DNA of 64,000 bases from Candidatus Thalassolituus haligoni (GCF_041222825.1 NZ_CP139482.1:961001-1025000), one strand, 5' to 3'; numbered from the stretch's first letter, positions 36,566-46,279 are shown. A program made the numbers and translations. Notes: generated from the sequence alone by a model not told the origin.

Positions 36566-36867
36566 CTAGAGGCTGTTGATTTTCTATCTGCGTTGCCACA
36601 GCAGTGTTAAAAACAGGCTCAAATCGGTCATTTATTAACCGGCTCAATAAGTGACGAATAACGCCGTGCTGGAAGTCACAGGCCTCAGGGTCAGGGGCAA
36701 TCGACTCTGGTGCTGGCGTTTTAAAAAAGAGGAGGTTGCTGCCTTGTCGTGGGTTTCGGGGTTGATAAGGGTTATTGCACGCTTTTGCTTGACAGAATTG
36801 TAAGGCGAACGTATGTTTCAAACAGTTGTTTGAAAGTGTGTTCAGATACACTCATTCGACAGCCTGC
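36566..36867. repeat. Segment bounded by sequences like the ends of the 8280-9577 insertion sequence
   Basis: CTAGAGGCTGTTGATTTTC at 36566-36584 closely matches the left end of the IS including its CTAG flank, and TCGACAGCCTGC at 36856-36867 resembles the right end in inverted orientation. Between them are a partial copy of the dispersed repeat (about 36608-36650), an AACGCC/GGCGTT hairpin and a promoter. This could be a decayed non-autonomous derivative of the IS, but no duplicated target is visible on the right. Confidence 0.4.
36789..36835 (+). promoter_or_regulatory. Sigma-70 promoter overlapped by a PsrA-type operator, before the acyl-CoA dehydrogenase
   Basis: TTGACA (36789-36794), a 17-base spacer and TATGTT (36812-36817) make a good promoter. 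Directly overlapping the -10 is TTTCAAACAGTTGTTTGAAA (36816-36835), with 9-bp perfect arms. Its core CAAAC-N4-GTTTG matches the motif known for the fatty-acid-responsive repressor PsrA of pseudomonads. The position suggests repression relieved by long-chain fatty acyl compounds. The gene starts 125 bases downstream. Confidence 0.72.
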
Positions 36868-36960
36868 GCTGACATTCACCGTTTTAGCTGTCAGACGCTA
36901 GACTAATAACAGATAACGCCCATCAGGCGACCCAAACAGTAAGGCGACGAGGTATCCGCA

Positions 36961-38766
36961 ATGCCAGAATACAAAGCCCCCCTGCGTGAAATTAAATTCG
37001 TTATGGACGAGCTGCTGGATATGCCGTCCCATTACGCCAGCATTCCTGCCTACGCCGAAGTAGCGACTCCAGACATGGTGGACGCCATCATTGCTGAAGG
37101 CGCCCGTTTTTGTGAACAGGAACTGGCACCCTTGAATCGTGTGGGTGATATCGAAGGCTGCAAGCGTAATGAAGACGGTTCCGTGACCACACCGACCGGT
37201 TTCAAAGAAGCCTATGCCAAATTTGTTGAAGGTGGCTGGCCATCGCTGTCTCACGAAGAAGAATTTGGCGGTCAGGGTTTGCCTGAATCGCTGGGAATCG
37301 TTATTTCGGAAATGGTCGGTTCGTCCAACTGGTCCTGGGGCATGTATCCCGGTCTGTCGCACGGAGCCATGAACACTATTGACCAGCACGGTACTGCCGA
37401 ACAGAAAAACACCTACCTGACCAAACTGGTATCGGGCGAATGGACCGGCACCATGTGTCTGACTGAACCCCATTGCGGTTCTGATCTGGGCATCCTGAAA
37501 GCCAAGGCTGAGCCCAATGCCGATGGCAGCTACTCCATCACTGGCACCAAAATCTTTATTTCTGCCGGTGACCACGACATGGCCGAAAACATCATCCACA
37601 TCGTACTGGCGCGGCTGCCTGGTGCACCTGAAGGCACTAAAGGTATTTCCCTGTTTATTGTGCCCAAGGTGATGCCAAATGCAGATGGCAGCCTGGGTAA
37701 TGGTAACGCGGTAGAGTGTGGTTCACTGGAACACAAAATGGGCATTCATGGTAATGCCACTTGTGTCATGAACTTCGACGGTGCCAAAGGCTGGCTGATT
37801 GGGCCGGAAAACAAGGGTCTGAACTGCATGTTCACCTTTATGAATACCGCCCGTATCGGTACCGCGTTGCAGGGTTCATCGGCGATGGAAGCATCGTTCC
37901 AGGGCGCGTTGGCATACGCCAAAGAGCGTCTGGCCATGCGTTCACTAACTGGCCCGAAAGCACCTGAGAAAGCCGCCGATCCGATTATTGTTCACCCGGA
38001 TGTGCGCCGTATGCTGCTGACCCAGAAGTCGCTGAACGAAGCGGGCCGGGCACTGGTGTACTTTGCCTCGCAGCAAAACGACATCGTTAAAAAAGCCGCC
38101 ACCGCAGCCGAACGCAAAGAAGCGGAAGAGCTGTTGAGCTTCCTGACGCCGATTGCCAAAGCCTTCCTGACCGAAGCCGGTTGTGAAGCCACCAACCTGG
38201 GTATGCAGGTGTATGGCGGCCACGGTTATATTGCTGAATGGGGCATGGAACAGCTGGCGCGAGATACCCGTATTGCCACTATTTATGAAGGCACAACGGG
38301 TATTCAGGCACTGGATCTGTTAGGACGTAAAGTTCTGATGACCCAGGGTGCCAGCCTGCGGACGTTCACCAAGATGGTGCACAAGTTCTGCAAGGCCGAG
38401 TCTGGCAATAAAGAACTGTCGAAAATGATCAAACCTTTGGTGGAAGCTAACAAGGAGTGGGGCGACCTGACCATGAAAATTGGGATGAGCGCCATGAAAA
38501 ACCGCGATGAAGTCGGTGCCGCTTCGGTCGATTACCTGATGTATTCCGGCTATATGGTACTGGGGTATTTCTGGGCCAGAATGGCCAAGGTTGCGCAGGA
38601 AAAACTGGCAGCGGGTACGTCAGAAGAAGCGTTCTACAAAGCCAAGCTGACGACCGCACGTTTCTACTTTACGCGTATTCTGCCACGTACCCGTATGCAC
38701 GCAGCTACCATGACTGCCGGTGCTGCGAGCGTGATGGATCTGGATGTAGAGCACTTTGCATTCTAG
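36961..38766 (+). CDS. Acyl-CoA dehydrogenase (long-chain type with C-terminal extension)
   Basis: The 601-residue flavoenzyme catalyses the first step of beta-oxidation. It belongs to the long PA0506/PA0508-type group common in Pseudomonas. Conserved parts are GTMCLTEPHCGSDLG (flavin/substrate binding), HKMGIHGNATCVMNF, NTARIGTALQG and QVYGGHGYIAEWGMEQLARDTRIATIYEGTTGIQALDL. A C-terminal DUF-type extension follows residue 470. The PsrA-type promoter upstream supports a role in fatty-acid catabolism, which fits the lipase cluster at 27-33 kb. Chain-length preference cannot be read from sequence. Confidence 0.93.
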   Translation: MPEYKAPLREIKFVMDELLDMPSHYASIPAYAEVATPDMVDAIIAEGARFCEQELAPLNRVGDIEGCKRNEDGSVTTPTGFKEAYAKFVEGGWPSLSHEEEFGGQGLPESLGIVISEMVGSSNWSWGMYPGLSHGAMNTIDQHGTAEQKNTYLTKLVSGEWTGTMCLTEPHCGSDLGILKAKAEPNADGSYSITGTKIFISAGDHDMAENIIHIVLARLPGAPEGTKGISLFIVPKVMPNADGSLGNGNAVECGSLEHKMGIHGNATCVMNFDGAKGWLIGPENKGLNCMFTFMNTARIGTALQGSSAMEASFQGALAYAKERLAMRSLTGPKAPEKAADPIIVHPDVRRMLLTQKSLNEAGRALVYFASQQNDIVKKAATAAERKEAEELLSFLTPIAKAFLTEAGCEATNLGMQVYGGHGYIAEWGMEQLARDTRIATIYEGTTGIQALDLLGRKVLMTQGASLRTFTKMVHKFCKAESGNKELSKMIKPLVEANKEWGDLTMKIGMSAMKNRDEVGAASVDYLMYSGYMVLGYFWARMAKVAQEKLAAGTSEEAFYKAKLTTARFYFTRILPRTRMHAATMTAGAASVMDLDVEHFAF

Positions 38767-38831
38767 TAAATGCTCACTCAATGCTGATTATGCTCCGGGT
38801 CAGGTTTGATCCGGACAAGAGGTAAGAGCAG

Positions 38832-38853
38832 AGGCCACTCTTTGGAGTGGCCT
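38832..38853 (+). terminator. Terminator of the acyl-CoA dehydrogenase gene
   Basis: AGGCCACTC and GAGTGGCCT pair over a TTTG loop, followed by TTTTCTTT. Confidence 0.9.
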
Positions 38854-38893
38854 TTTTCTTTACCGGTTGTTTGTGCCAGCCAGAGTAGAAAAC

Positions 38894-38927
38894 ACAAAAA
38901 AGCCGCTGATGTCAGCGGCTTTTTTGT
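38894..38927. terminator. Terminator of hpf (bidirectional)
   Basis: A 16-bp perfect inverted repeat with only two central bases (GCCGCTGA / TCAGCGGC core) flanked by A6 and T6. It lies 50 bases past the hpf stop on the minus strand and would also stop rightward transcripts. Confidence 0.9.
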
Positions 38928-38977
38928 AGTGGCTTAAGCGGTAAATTCAGCTTCAGTTGCCATTATATCTGGGGTGT

Positions 38978-39340
38978 TCAGGTGGCTTGGGCGACAACAG
39001 TTGTTGCTCGACGGTTACGATCTACCCGCTTTTCATGAATCTTGCGGATCTTGCGTTGGGCCTTCTCGAACGCATCCCTGACGGCCACATACATATCTTC
39101 GTGGTCAGAGTTATCGTGGTTGTCGTGAGTGATTGCTACCGTTTCACCAGGTAATCCCACTTCCAGTGACACATGAGCCAGTCGGCCTTTATAGCTATGG
39201 TTGTGCGGCATGGCGACAACAGCACGAATACCGGTGATGTCATCAAAGGTGGAAGTAAGTTTGGTGGCTTTCTCGCGGATAGACGTTTCTATCCCATCTG
39301 AATGTTCGATGTCACGAAAACTGATTGCCAGACCTTTCAT
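38978..39340 (-). CDS. hpf: Ribosome hibernation promoting factor (HPF/RaiA family)
   Basis: This S30AE-domain protein binds the 30S decoding region and silences ribosomes in stationary phase. The 120 residues include IREKATKL, HVSLEVGLPGE and the MYVAVRDAFEKAQRKIRKIHEKR helix with basic cluster, all typical. Length puts it with short HPF or RaiA proteins; the two cannot be separated by eye. It is not next to rpoN as in many gammaproteobacteria and has a long 456-base upstream region. Confidence 0.88.
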   Translation of the reverse strand: MKGLAISFRDIEHSDGIETSIREKATKLTSTFDDITGIRAVVAMPHNHSYKGRLAHVSLEVGLPGETVAITHDNHDNSDHEDMYVAVRDAFEKAQRKIRKIHEKRVDRNRRATTVVAQAT

Positions 39341-39796
39341 AAATGCTCCTTGGTTAAAATAAGCATGAGGCTACGCCGGGGAATCCGGCGGACGTCTGCG
39401 CGTTGGCGCAGTTGTCATTACGCACTTGCTAAAGGGCAGATCCGTATAGGTATACAGACCGGTTTCTGGATCTTGCCGAGTGCGCCTGGATCGGTATTTT
39501 TACCCTCCTTCACGTTACGGTAGTCTTGAAAACCTTTATAAAACAATAGCTTGATAACAAAAAACTGCAACCGGAAAATACCTTTTACCGGGTTGCGATC
39601 AGGCGTTTCTGTTGCTCCCTGATGTCTTCAGACTACATCAACTTGTCACAAGGTCAATCATCTGGATGTAACATTTTTATGTTTTTTTGGCGGAACTTTT
39701 GAGTCTGAATGCAACAGTGAGTTGACGCGACGAATTCGCATTGGGAAGGATTTGAATGCATGTTAGTCTGAATGGACGCATTGTGGGCAGAGTGTC
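39341..39796. other. 456-base gap between hpf and the HAD phosphatase gene
   Basis: No gene is supported. Several inverted repeats are visible: CGCCGG/CCGGCG (39374-39390), GTATAGGTATAC (about 39448-39459), and GCAACCGG/CCGG(G)TTGC near 39569-39597. They may structure the leader of hpf on the minus strand. The right end should contain the promoter for the gene starting at 39797. Confidence 0.4.
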
Positions 39797-40474
39797 ATGC
39801 AGGTATACAAGGTAAAAGTCGTTTTTTTTGATCTCGACGACTCACTGATTAACAAGGATGCCAATAGCCTCTGGATCAAATGGCGGGTTCGCCGTGAGCG
39901 TTGGGCGCTGGTTGAGGCGACTCTGGCTTTGGCCTCGCTGTATCGCGCCTATAAAAAAGGGCGGGTGACTCACTGGCGATTATCGAATTATTACAAAACC
40001 CGTGCCCGTGGCATGGCTTTATCGGTGTATCAGCAGCGGGTGGCGCAGTTTTTTGAGGAGCGTGGCCATCTGCATATTTATCCGCAGGCGGCATCGCTGC
40101 TATATGCCTATCAGAGCCAGGGTGTCGAGCTGGTGATGATTACGGGTGCCGATGATTATGTGGCTCGGGCCTACGCTGATGCATTGGGTATCACCCATGT
40201 GATCAGTAACCGCCTCAAGGTGGTTGATGATCGTATTGTCGGCTTGCAGCGACCACTGTGCTACGGCAGTGGCAAGGTGGGTTTGGCCCGAACCTTTTTG
40301 CGAGAACGGGGTTTGAAATTTGCAGATGCCGCATTTTATACCGACAGCCATGCCGATTTGCCCTTACTGGAAAAAGTGGCCCAGCCTGTAGTATTGAATC
40401 CGAATGCCCGTTTGCGTGACGCGGCGGAATTAAGAAGCTGGCCTTGTCTGGACTGGCGTCCCCTCAAAAACTGA
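39797..40474 (+). CDS. HAD-superfamily (subfamily IB, SerB-like) phosphatase
   Basis: The 225 residues carry the HAD motif I FFDLDDSL (Asp12 and Asp14), motif II in ELVMITGADDYVA and motif IV in FYTDSHADLPLLEKV. The helical cap between them places it in the IB group with phosphoserine phosphatase and the HAD-IB hydrolases of pseudomonads. It lies where Pseudomonas has a phosphoglycolate phosphatase before trpE, but sequence features fit the SerB-like branch. The substrate is unknown. Confidence 0.82.
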   Translation: MQVYKVKVVFFDLDDSLINKDANSLWIKWRVRRERWALVEATLALASLYRAYKKGRVTHWRLSNYYKTRARGMALSVYQQRVAQFFEERGHLHIYPQAASLLYAYQSQGVELVMITGADDYVARAYADALGITHVISNRLKVVDDRIVGLQRPLCYGSGKVGLARTFLRERGLKFADAAFYTDSHADLPLLEKVAQPVVLNPNARLRDAAELRSWPCLDWRPLKN

Positions 40475-40492
40475 AATCAACCGCCGCAAGGC

Positions 40493-40520
40493 TTGCCGGA
40501 GATTGGCCTTCTGGTATGAT
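40493..40520 (+). promoter_or_regulatory. Probable trpE promoter
   Basis: TATGAT at 40515-40520 is a strong -10, with TTGCCG at 40493-40498 as -35 (16-base spacer). Transcription would start near 40527 and give a leader of about 170 bases before trpE. Confidence 0.6.
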
Positions 40521-40543
40521 CTCTGTTCGATTAAATCACGACT

Positions 40544-40615
40544 ATGGAGCCCGTGGTGTTCTACCCTCTGGATCGTCCTCAGCAACAAGGCCAACTGCTC
40601 GCCCGTCGATGGTGA
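40544..40615 (+). promoter_or_regulatory. Possible trp leader peptide ORF in the trpE leader
   Basis: A 23-codon frame starts 17 bases after the predicted transcript start. Its last sense codon is its only tryptophan codon (TGG at 40610-40612, then TGA). Downstream, AAACGC (40617-40622) can pair with GCGTTT some 50 bases later, and an inner GATGCATC palindrome offers a competing structure. trpE in pseudomonads is known to be controlled by attenuation. However, this frame has no Shine-Dalgarno, lacks the usual tandem Trp codons, and no T-run terminator is clear, so this is only a candidate. Confidence 0.3.
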
Positions 40616-40699
40616 TAAACGCCTGATTTCCTGCATCACCTCTGTATTACATGGAAGGATGCATCCGCTATTGCGTTTAATCACACTCAGGTTCCTATT

Positions 40700-42184
40700 A
40701 TGACTCCGCAAGAATTTGAAACGCTGGTTGCCCAGGGCTATAACCGTATTCCTGTGTCGCGCCAGGTTCTGGCTGATATCGACACTCCTCTCAGTACCTA
40801 CCTGAAATTGGCCAATCGCCCTTATTCCTACTTGTTCGAATCGGTTCAGGGTGGAGAAAAATGGGGTCGATATTCGATGATCGGCTTGCCCGCACGACAT
40901 ATCATCAAGGTGTCGGGGCATCGGGTGGTACGGCTGGAAGATGGCGAAGTGGTCAGCGAGCTGGAAGTGCGTGACCCGTTGCAATATGTCAGCGAATTAC
41001 AGCAAAGTTACAAGGTACCGGATTTGCCCGGCTTGCCGCGTTTTCAGGGCGGGCTGGTCGGCTATTTTGGTTACGATACCGTACGTTATATTGAACCCCG
41101 GCTGGAAAAGGGTTGCCCTGTCGATGAATTGAATACTCCGGACATTCTGTTGATGGTGTCAGAAGAGGTGGTGGTATTCGATAACTTGAGTGGCACCTTG
41201 CACCTCATTGTACTGGCTGATCCACAGCAGCAGGATGCTCTGACTATTGCCGAACGGCGTATTGAACAGTTGCGCGAACAGCTGCGTCAGCCTTACCAGG
41301 GAGAGGTGGGTCAGCCATTGGTGCAGCCACGTCAGGTGGTTGAAGATGATTTCCGCTCAGTGTTTGGTGCAGACGAGTTCCGCTCGGCGGTGTCTGCCAT
41401 CAAGGATTACATCCTGGCCGGGGACATTATGCAGTGTGTGATATCCCAGCGTATGCAGATTCCGTTTGCGGGCGATCCGGTCAATATCTATCGCGCGTTG
41501 AGAACACTGAACCCGTCACCTTATATGTATTGTCTGCATCTGGATGATTTTCATGTTGTCGGTTCTTCGCCAGAGATTCTGGCGCGCCTTGAAGACGGTG
41601 AAGTCACCGTACGGCCGATTGCCGGAACGCGCAAACGGGGCCATACCGCCGCAGAGGATCTGGCACTGGAGCAGGAGCTGCTGGCTGATCCAAAAGAGAT
41701 AGCAGAACATCTGATGCTGATCGACCTCGGGCGTAATGATGTTGGCCGGGTGGCGCAGACTGGCAAGGTGGAACTGACCGACAGAATGGTGGTGGAGCAT
41801 TACAGTCATGTGATGCACATCGTTTCCAATGTCACCGGCCAGGTAAAAGACGGTACAACCGCGATGGACGTTCTGAGGGCCGTGCATCCGGCGGGAACCT
41901 TGAGTGGCGCGCCGAAAATCCGGGCAATGGAAATCATTGATGAACTGGAAACAACCAAACGGGGTGTGTACGGCGGCGCGGTGGGCTATTTGAGCTGGAA
42001 CGGCAATATGGATACCGCTATTGCGATTCGTACCGCTGTTATCAAGGACGGTGTGCTGAATATTCAGGCAGGAGCCGGGATTGTGGCCGATTCAATTCCG
42101 GAAATGGAGTGGCAGGAAACCCTGAACAAGGGCCGGGCCATGTTCCGTGCCGTTGCTCTGGCGGAAGCCGGGCTGGATCAATAA
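40700..42184 (+). CDS. trpE: Anthranilate synthase component I TrpE
   Basis: TrpE makes anthranilate from chorismate, the first committed step to tryptophan. The 494 residues match Pseudomonas TrpE from the start ([22 protein letters not shown] and [17 protein letters not shown]). Chorismate-site segments include [21 protein letters not shown] and [24 protein letters not shown]. An [18 protein letters not shown] inhibitor-binding element is present, so feedback inhibition by tryptophan is expected. trpG follows after 78 bases. Confidence 0.96.
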   Translation: MTPQEFETLVAQGYNRIPVSRQVLADIDTPLSTYLKLANRPYSYLFESVQGGEKWGRYSMIGLPARHIIKVSGHRVVRLEDGEVVSELEVRDPLQYVSELQQSYKVPDLPGLPRFQGGLVGYFGYDTVRYIEPRLEKGCPVDELNTPDILLMVSEEVVVFDNLSGTLHLIVLADPQQQDALTIAERRIEQLREQLRQPYQGEVGQPLVQPRQVVEDDFRSVFGADEFRSAVSAIKDYILAGDIMQCVISQRMQIPFAGDPVNIYRALRTLNPSPYMYCLHLDDFHVVGSSPEILARLEDGEVTVRPIAGTRKRGHTAAEDLALEQELLADPKEIAEHLMLIDLGRNDVGRVAQTGKVELTDRMVVEHYSHVMHIVSNVTGQVKDGTTAMDVLRAVHPAGTLSGAPKIRAMEIIDELETTKRGVYGGAVGYLSWNGNMDTAIAIRTAVIKDGVLNIQAGAGIVADSIPEMEWQETLNKGRAMFRAVALAEAGLDQ

Positions 42185-42262
42185 CGGCCTGCCAGACAGG
42201 CCGCCATCTTCCGAATGAATGTGACAAGGCGTCAGCTGTAGCGGGCGCCGCTGGAGTACAGC

Positions 42263-42850
42263 ATGCTGGTAATGATTGATAACTACGACTCCTTTACTTA
42301 CAACATCGTGCAGTATTTCGCCGAATTGGGTGCAGATGTGCGGGTGTTTCGTAACGACGACGTTACACTGGAGCAAATCGAAGCTTTGAAACCGGATCAT
42401 CTCGTGATCTCCCCTGGGCCTTGTACACCGAACGAGGCCGGAATCTCGATGGACGCTATCCGTCACTTTGCCGGCCAGTTGCCGATCCTCGGGATTTGTC
42501 TTGGCCACCAGTCGATCGGCCAGGTATTTGGAGGCACGATTACGCGTGCTGGGCAGGTGATGCATGGCAAGCTGTCAGCAATACACCATGCCAATACCGG
42601 GGTGTTTAGCGGCCTGACGAATCCGTACCAGGCGACTCGCTACCACTCTCTGGTGATTGACAAGCACACCTTGCCTGCTTGCCTGGAAGTGACTGCCTGG
42701 ACGCAAAACCCGGATGGCAGCATGGAAGAAATTATGGGGATTCGGCATCGGGAACTGGCGATTGAAGGGGTTCAGTTCCATCCCGAGTCCATTCTTACCG
42801 AACATGGCCATGACTTGCTCAACAACTTTTTGCAAATGCGGCTGAACTGA
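42263..42850 (+). CDS. trpG: Anthranilate synthase glutamine amidotransferase component TrpG
   Basis: TrpG supplies ammonia from glutamine to TrpE and, in related bacteria, also to PabB for folate synthesis. The 195 residues have the class I amidotransferase triad: Cys79 in [11 protein letters not shown], with His and Glu in [13 protein letters not shown]. The oxyanion motif [11 protein letters not shown] is present. It starts the trpG-trpD-trpC group, 13 bases before trpD. Confidence 0.95.
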   Translation: MLVMIDNYDSFTYNIVQYFAELGADVRVFRNDDVTLEQIEALKPDHLVISPGPCTPNEAGISMDAIRHFAGQLPILGICLGHQSIGQVFGGTITRAGQVMHGKLSAIHHANTGVFSGLTNPYQATRYHSLVIDKHTLPACLEVTAWTQNPDGSMEEIMGIRHRELAIEGVQFHPESILTEHGHDLLNNFLQMRLN

Positions 42851-42863
42851 TCAGGAGACCGTT

Positions 42864-43910
42864 ATGGAAATGCGCGCTGCCCTTGCACGGGTTGTCGAAG
42901 GTGAAAATCTGACGACGGAAGAAATGACCGATGTCATGCGCCAGATAATGACCGGCCAGTGTGAAGATGCCCAGATCGGGGCATTTCTGGTTGCCTTGCG
43001 GATGAAGGGCGAAACCATTGACGAAATTGTCGGTGCGGTGCGTGTGATGCGGGATTTGGTTAGCGGCGTCAATGTTCATCCGCACCATGCGGTGGATATT
43101 GTCGGTACTGGTGGCGATGGCTCGAACTTGTTTAATGTCTCAACGGCCTCGTCCTTTGTGGTTGCGGCTGCAGGCGGCAAGGTCGCCAAGCACGGTAATC
43201 GTGGCGTTTCGTCGAAATCAGGCAGTGCCGATTTACTTGAGGCGGCGGGGGTCAAATTGACGCTCAGCCCCGAGCAGGTTGCCCGTTGTATTGAAGAGTT
43301 GGGAGTGGGCTTTATGTTTGCTCCCCAGCACCACAGTGCCATGAAACATGCCATTGGTGTGCGCAAGTCGCTGGGGCTAAGAACCATTTTTAACATTCTT
43401 GGGCCCATGACCAACCCGGCCGGTGTACCCAATCAGTTGATTGGTGTGTACAGCAAGGCGTTGGTGCGCCCGGTGGCGGAAGTGATGCAGCGGATGAACG
43501 CTGGCCACGTCATGGTAGTGCATTCCGATGACGGACTGGATGAAATCAGTCTGGCTGGCCCTACGTACGCCTGTGAGCTTTACATGGGTGAACTTCGTGA
43601 ACGTATTATTCGTCCAGAAGAGCTGGAAATTGAACCACGCAGCCTGAATGGTCTGATCGTTAATAGCGCGGCTGAAAGTCTGGAGTTGATTCAGGATGCG
43701 TTGGGCAAACGTAAAACGGAAGCAGGCAAGAAAGCCGCAGATATGCTGGCTTTGAATGCCGGTGCTGCCATTTATGTGGCTGGCTTGGCGCTGAATCTGA
43801 AAGATGGTGTCAGCATGGCACAGGATGCCATCTACTCGGGTCTGGCACTGGAAAAAATGAAAGAGCTGGTCAGCTTTTCAACCTGTCTGGTTGAAGATGG
43901 CGCTGCCTGA
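42864..43910 (+). CDS. trpD: Anthranilate phosphoribosyltransferase TrpD
   Basis: TrpD joins anthranilate to PRPP. The 348 residues contain the glycine-rich PRPP site [36 protein letters not shown], and [32 protein letters not shown]. Length and motifs are standard. GGAG precedes the ATG. It is the middle gene of trpG-trpD-trpC. Confidence 0.96.
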   Translation: MEMRAALARVVEGENLTTEEMTDVMRQIMTGQCEDAQIGAFLVALRMKGETIDEIVGAVRVMRDLVSGVNVHPHHAVDIVGTGGDGSNLFNVSTASSFVVAAAGGKVAKHGNRGVSSKSGSADLLEAAGVKLTLSPEQVARCIEELGVGFMFAPQHHSAMKHAIGVRKSLGLRTIFNILGPMTNPAGVPNQLIGVYSKALVRPVAEVMQRMNAGHVMVVHSDDGLDEISLAGPTYACELYMGELRERIIRPEELEIEPRSLNGLIVNSAAESLELIQDALGKRKTEAGKKAADMLALNAGAAIYVAGLALNLKDGVSMAQDAIYSGLALEKMKELVSFSTCLVEDGAA

Positions 43911-43939
43911 AACCGGCGAAACAAAAGGCGAATAACGCA

Positions 43940-44746
43940 GTGAATAACGATACACCGACCGTACTCCGAAAAATCCTCGCAACCAAAGCACTGGAAATCA
44001 AGCAGCGTCGGCGTAACTTGCCGTTGGCTGAATTAAGAGCGCAGGCGTTGGATCAGGACCCGGAACAACTACGCGGCTTTTATCGAGCCATGCGTGCCCG
44101 CATTGATGCCGGTGATCCTGCGGTTATTGCCGAAGTAAAAAAAGCATCACCATCGAAGGGCGTATTACGTGAACATTTTGTCCCTGCAGCCATTGCCGAG
44201 TCTTACGAAAAGGGCGGTGCGGCGTGTTTGTCGGTACTGACGGATCGTGAGTATTTTCAGGGGCATGAGGATTTTCTCCAACAAGCCCGTAGTGCCTGCT
44301 CGCTGCCGGTCATCCGCAAGGATTTTCTGGTGGATCCCTACCAGATTTACGAAGCACGGACGTTGAATGCCGACTGTATTTTACTGATTGTCTCGGCGTT
44401 GTCGGGCATGCAGTTGCAGGATCTGGAAGGTCTGGCGCAGGAGCTGGGTATGGATGTGCTGGTCGAGGTTCATGATCAGCGTGAACTGGAATCTGCGCTG
44501 ACGTTGACAACGCCGCTGTTGGGTATCAATAACCGCAATCTGCATACGTTTGAAGTGACGTTGGAAACGACCTATGGTTTGTTGGCGGCGGTGCCAGACG
44601 ATAAATTGCTGGTAACGGAAAGCGGTATTTTGAGTCGTGAGGATGTTGAAGCCATGCGTCAGCACCATGTTCATGGCTTTTTGGTCGGAGAGGCCTTTAT
44701 GCGGGCTGATGAGCCTGGCGTCGAGCTGAGCAAACTGTTTTTCTGA
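43940..44746 (+). CDS. trpC: Indole-3-glycerol phosphate synthase TrpC, GTG start
   Basis: TrpC closes the indole ring of tryptophan precursors. The 268-residue TIM barrel shows [57 protein letters not shown] and LLVTESGI, all family landmarks. It is monofunctional, as in Pseudomonas, not fused to TrpF. The start is GTG at 43940. A terminator follows. Confidence 0.96.
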   Translation: MNNDTPTVLRKILATKALEIKQRRRNLPLAELRAQALDQDPEQLRGFYRAMRARIDAGDPAVIAEVKKASPSKGVLREHFVPAAIAESYEKGGAACLSVLTDREYFQGHEDFLQQARSACSLPVIRKDFLVDPYQIYEARTLNADCILLIVSALSGMQLQDLEGLAQELGMDVLVEVHDQRELESALTLTTPLLGINNRNLHTFEVTLETTYGLLAAVPDDKLLVTESGILSREDVEAMRQHHVHGFLVGEAFMRADEPGVELSKLFF

Positions 44747-44769
44747 CCGATGGTTTTTATGATCACCAC

Positions 44770-44797
44770 AAAAAACACTGCCATGACAGTGTTTTTT
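44770..44797 (+). terminator. Terminator of the trpGDC operon
   Basis: AAAAACACTG and CAGTGTTTTT pair over CCATGA, with a seven-T tail; the A-rich left side would also serve leftward transcripts from the convergent crp gene. Confidence 0.9.
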
Positions 44798-44838
44798 TGA
44801 TTGTGCTAGTCAATAAAGCATTGAATCCGGTATCAAAT

Positions 44839-45477
44839 TCAGCGGGTGCCGTACACCACCATGGTTTTGCCTTTGACGGATACCAGGCCGCTGTCTTCAA
44901 GGTCTTTTAATACCCGACCGACCATTTCGCGGGAGCAGCCAACAATGCGGCCGATTTCCTGCCGTGTAATCTTGATTTGCATACCATCCGGGTGAGTCAT
45001 GGCATCAGGCTCCTTGCTCAATTCCAGCAAGGTGCGAGCAACACGGCCAGTGACGTCCATAAATACCAAGTCACCGGCTTTGCGGGTGGTATGGCTCAGG
45101 CGATGCGCCATTTGGCGGAACAAGCGGAAGAGCAGCGCAGGATTCAGTTTGACCAGTTCTTCAAACTTGCTGTAGCTGATTTCGGCAACTTCACATTCGA
45201 TTTTGGATTTTACCCAAGCGGTACGGGTCTTGTGCTCTTCATCAAACAGGCCCATTTCACCAAAGAAGTCGCCAGGATTCAGGTAGGCCATGATCATATC
45301 GCGTCCGTCTTCGTCTTCAATAATGACGCTGACGGAGCCTTTGACCAGATAGTACAGGGTGTGACTTTCTTCTCCAGCATAAATCAGGGTGCTGCGCGCC
45401 GGGTAACGACGACGGTGACATTGAGACAAAAAGTCTTCCAGATAGGGATCCTTTTGGGGCAGTCTTACCAGGCTCAT
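44839..45477 (-). CDS. vfr: CRP/Vfr-type cyclic AMP receptor transcription factor
   Basis: This global regulator binds cAMP and DNA sites of the TGTGA-N6-TCACA type. The 212 residues have an N-terminal cyclic-nucleotide domain with [20 protein letters not shown] and a C-terminal helix-turn-helix [25 protein letters not shown], nearly the classic CRP recognition helix. Where E. coli CRP has Arg-Ser in the phosphate-binding cassette, this protein has Arg-Thr. Location between trpC and osmC-speD matches Pseudomonas vfr. Confidence 0.93.
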   Translation of the reverse strand: MSLVRLPQKDPYLEDFLSQCHRRRYPARSTLIYAGEESHTLYYLVKGSVSVIIEDEDGRDMIMAYLNPGDFFGEMGLFDEEHKTRTAWVKSKIECEVAEISYSKFEELVKLNPALLFRLFRQMAHRLSHTTRKAGDLVFMDVTGRVARTLLELSKEPDAMTHPDGMQIKITRQEIGRIVGCSREMVGRVLKDLEDSGLVSVKGKTMVVYGTR

Positions 45478-45859
45478 AGTTGGGCTTCCAATCCGGTACT
45501 GATGCGATTATTGCTCATGAACAGAATAAGTTAAATAGTATGTCAGTTTGTGACGCAGTGCGTTAGTGCTTTTACCATTACAGACAGTATGGCTTTCAGT
45601 TCCGTGAACCAGATCATTAATATCAGTAAAATCATGTAAGCCTTTGATTTGTCTTGTAGGGTTCGGGTTTGCCCGGCATAACAGCCGGATTTGGTAGCAA
45701 GGATAGGGCGGCGGCATCAAATGTATCGGCAGATTGAACTTTTTGTCAGGGTGACAAAACACGGCGACAGGGCGTGTTGCCCAGGTGAGACAATTTAACC
45801 GCGCGCGCAGGTTATGGTACGCTCCGCGCCTTTCTTTAATAACTGTGCTGGTTGACGAG
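45478..45859. promoter_or_regulatory. Divergent region of crp/vfr and osmC with a palindrome
   Basis: TTTTGTCAGGGTGACAAAA at 45741-45759 is a perfect inverted repeat (8-bp arms, GGG centre), about 100 bases before the osmC start. A TGTGA half-site at about 45550 could allow weak CRP autoregulation, but its second half is poor. A TATGGT near 45813 may be an osmC -10. No gene is seen in these 380 bases. Confidence 0.5.
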
Positions 45860-46279
45860 ATGAAAGCAGAAATCAAATGGGTAGATGGTGCCATGTTCCT
45901 GGGTGAGTCTGGCAGTGGTCACACAGTTGTCATGGATGGTCCAGAAGATCACGGTGGCAGGAACATGGGGGTTCGGCCGATGGAAATGCTGTTGCTGGGC
46001 CTGGGCGGTTGTACCAGTTTTGATGTCATGAGCATCCTGACCAAACAGCGTCAGCAGGTCACCGATTGTGTTGCCTCCATTGAAGCGGAACGGGCAGATT
46101 CCGTGCCGTCGGTCTTTACCCGTATACATGTACATTTCAAAGTGTCCGGGAAACATCTGAAGGCGGGCAGTGTGGAGCGCGCAGTCACTCTGTCGGCAGA
46201 AAAATACTGCTCGGCATCGATTATGCTCGAACAGGCGGGTGTTGCCATTACCCACAGCCATGAAGTGATTGAAGCCTGA
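45860..46279 (+). CDS. OsmC/Ohr family protein
   Basis: OsmC-family proteins reduce organic hydroperoxides with a pair of redox cysteines. The ATG at 45860 gives 139 residues with Cys51 in GLGGCTSFDVM and Cys117 in AEKYCSASIML, the two expected cysteines, and the RPMEMLLLGLGG helix. It corresponds to the gene next to vfr in Pseudomonas (YhfA-type branch). It stands 72 bases upstream of speD in the same direction. Confidence 0.92.
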   Translation: MKAEIKWVDGAMFLGESGSGHTVVMDGPEDHGGRNMGVRPMEMLLLGLGGCTSFDVMSILTKQRQQVTDCVASIEAERADSVPSVFTRIHVHFKVSGKHLKAGSVERAVTLSAEKYCSASIMLEQAGVAITHSHEVIEA

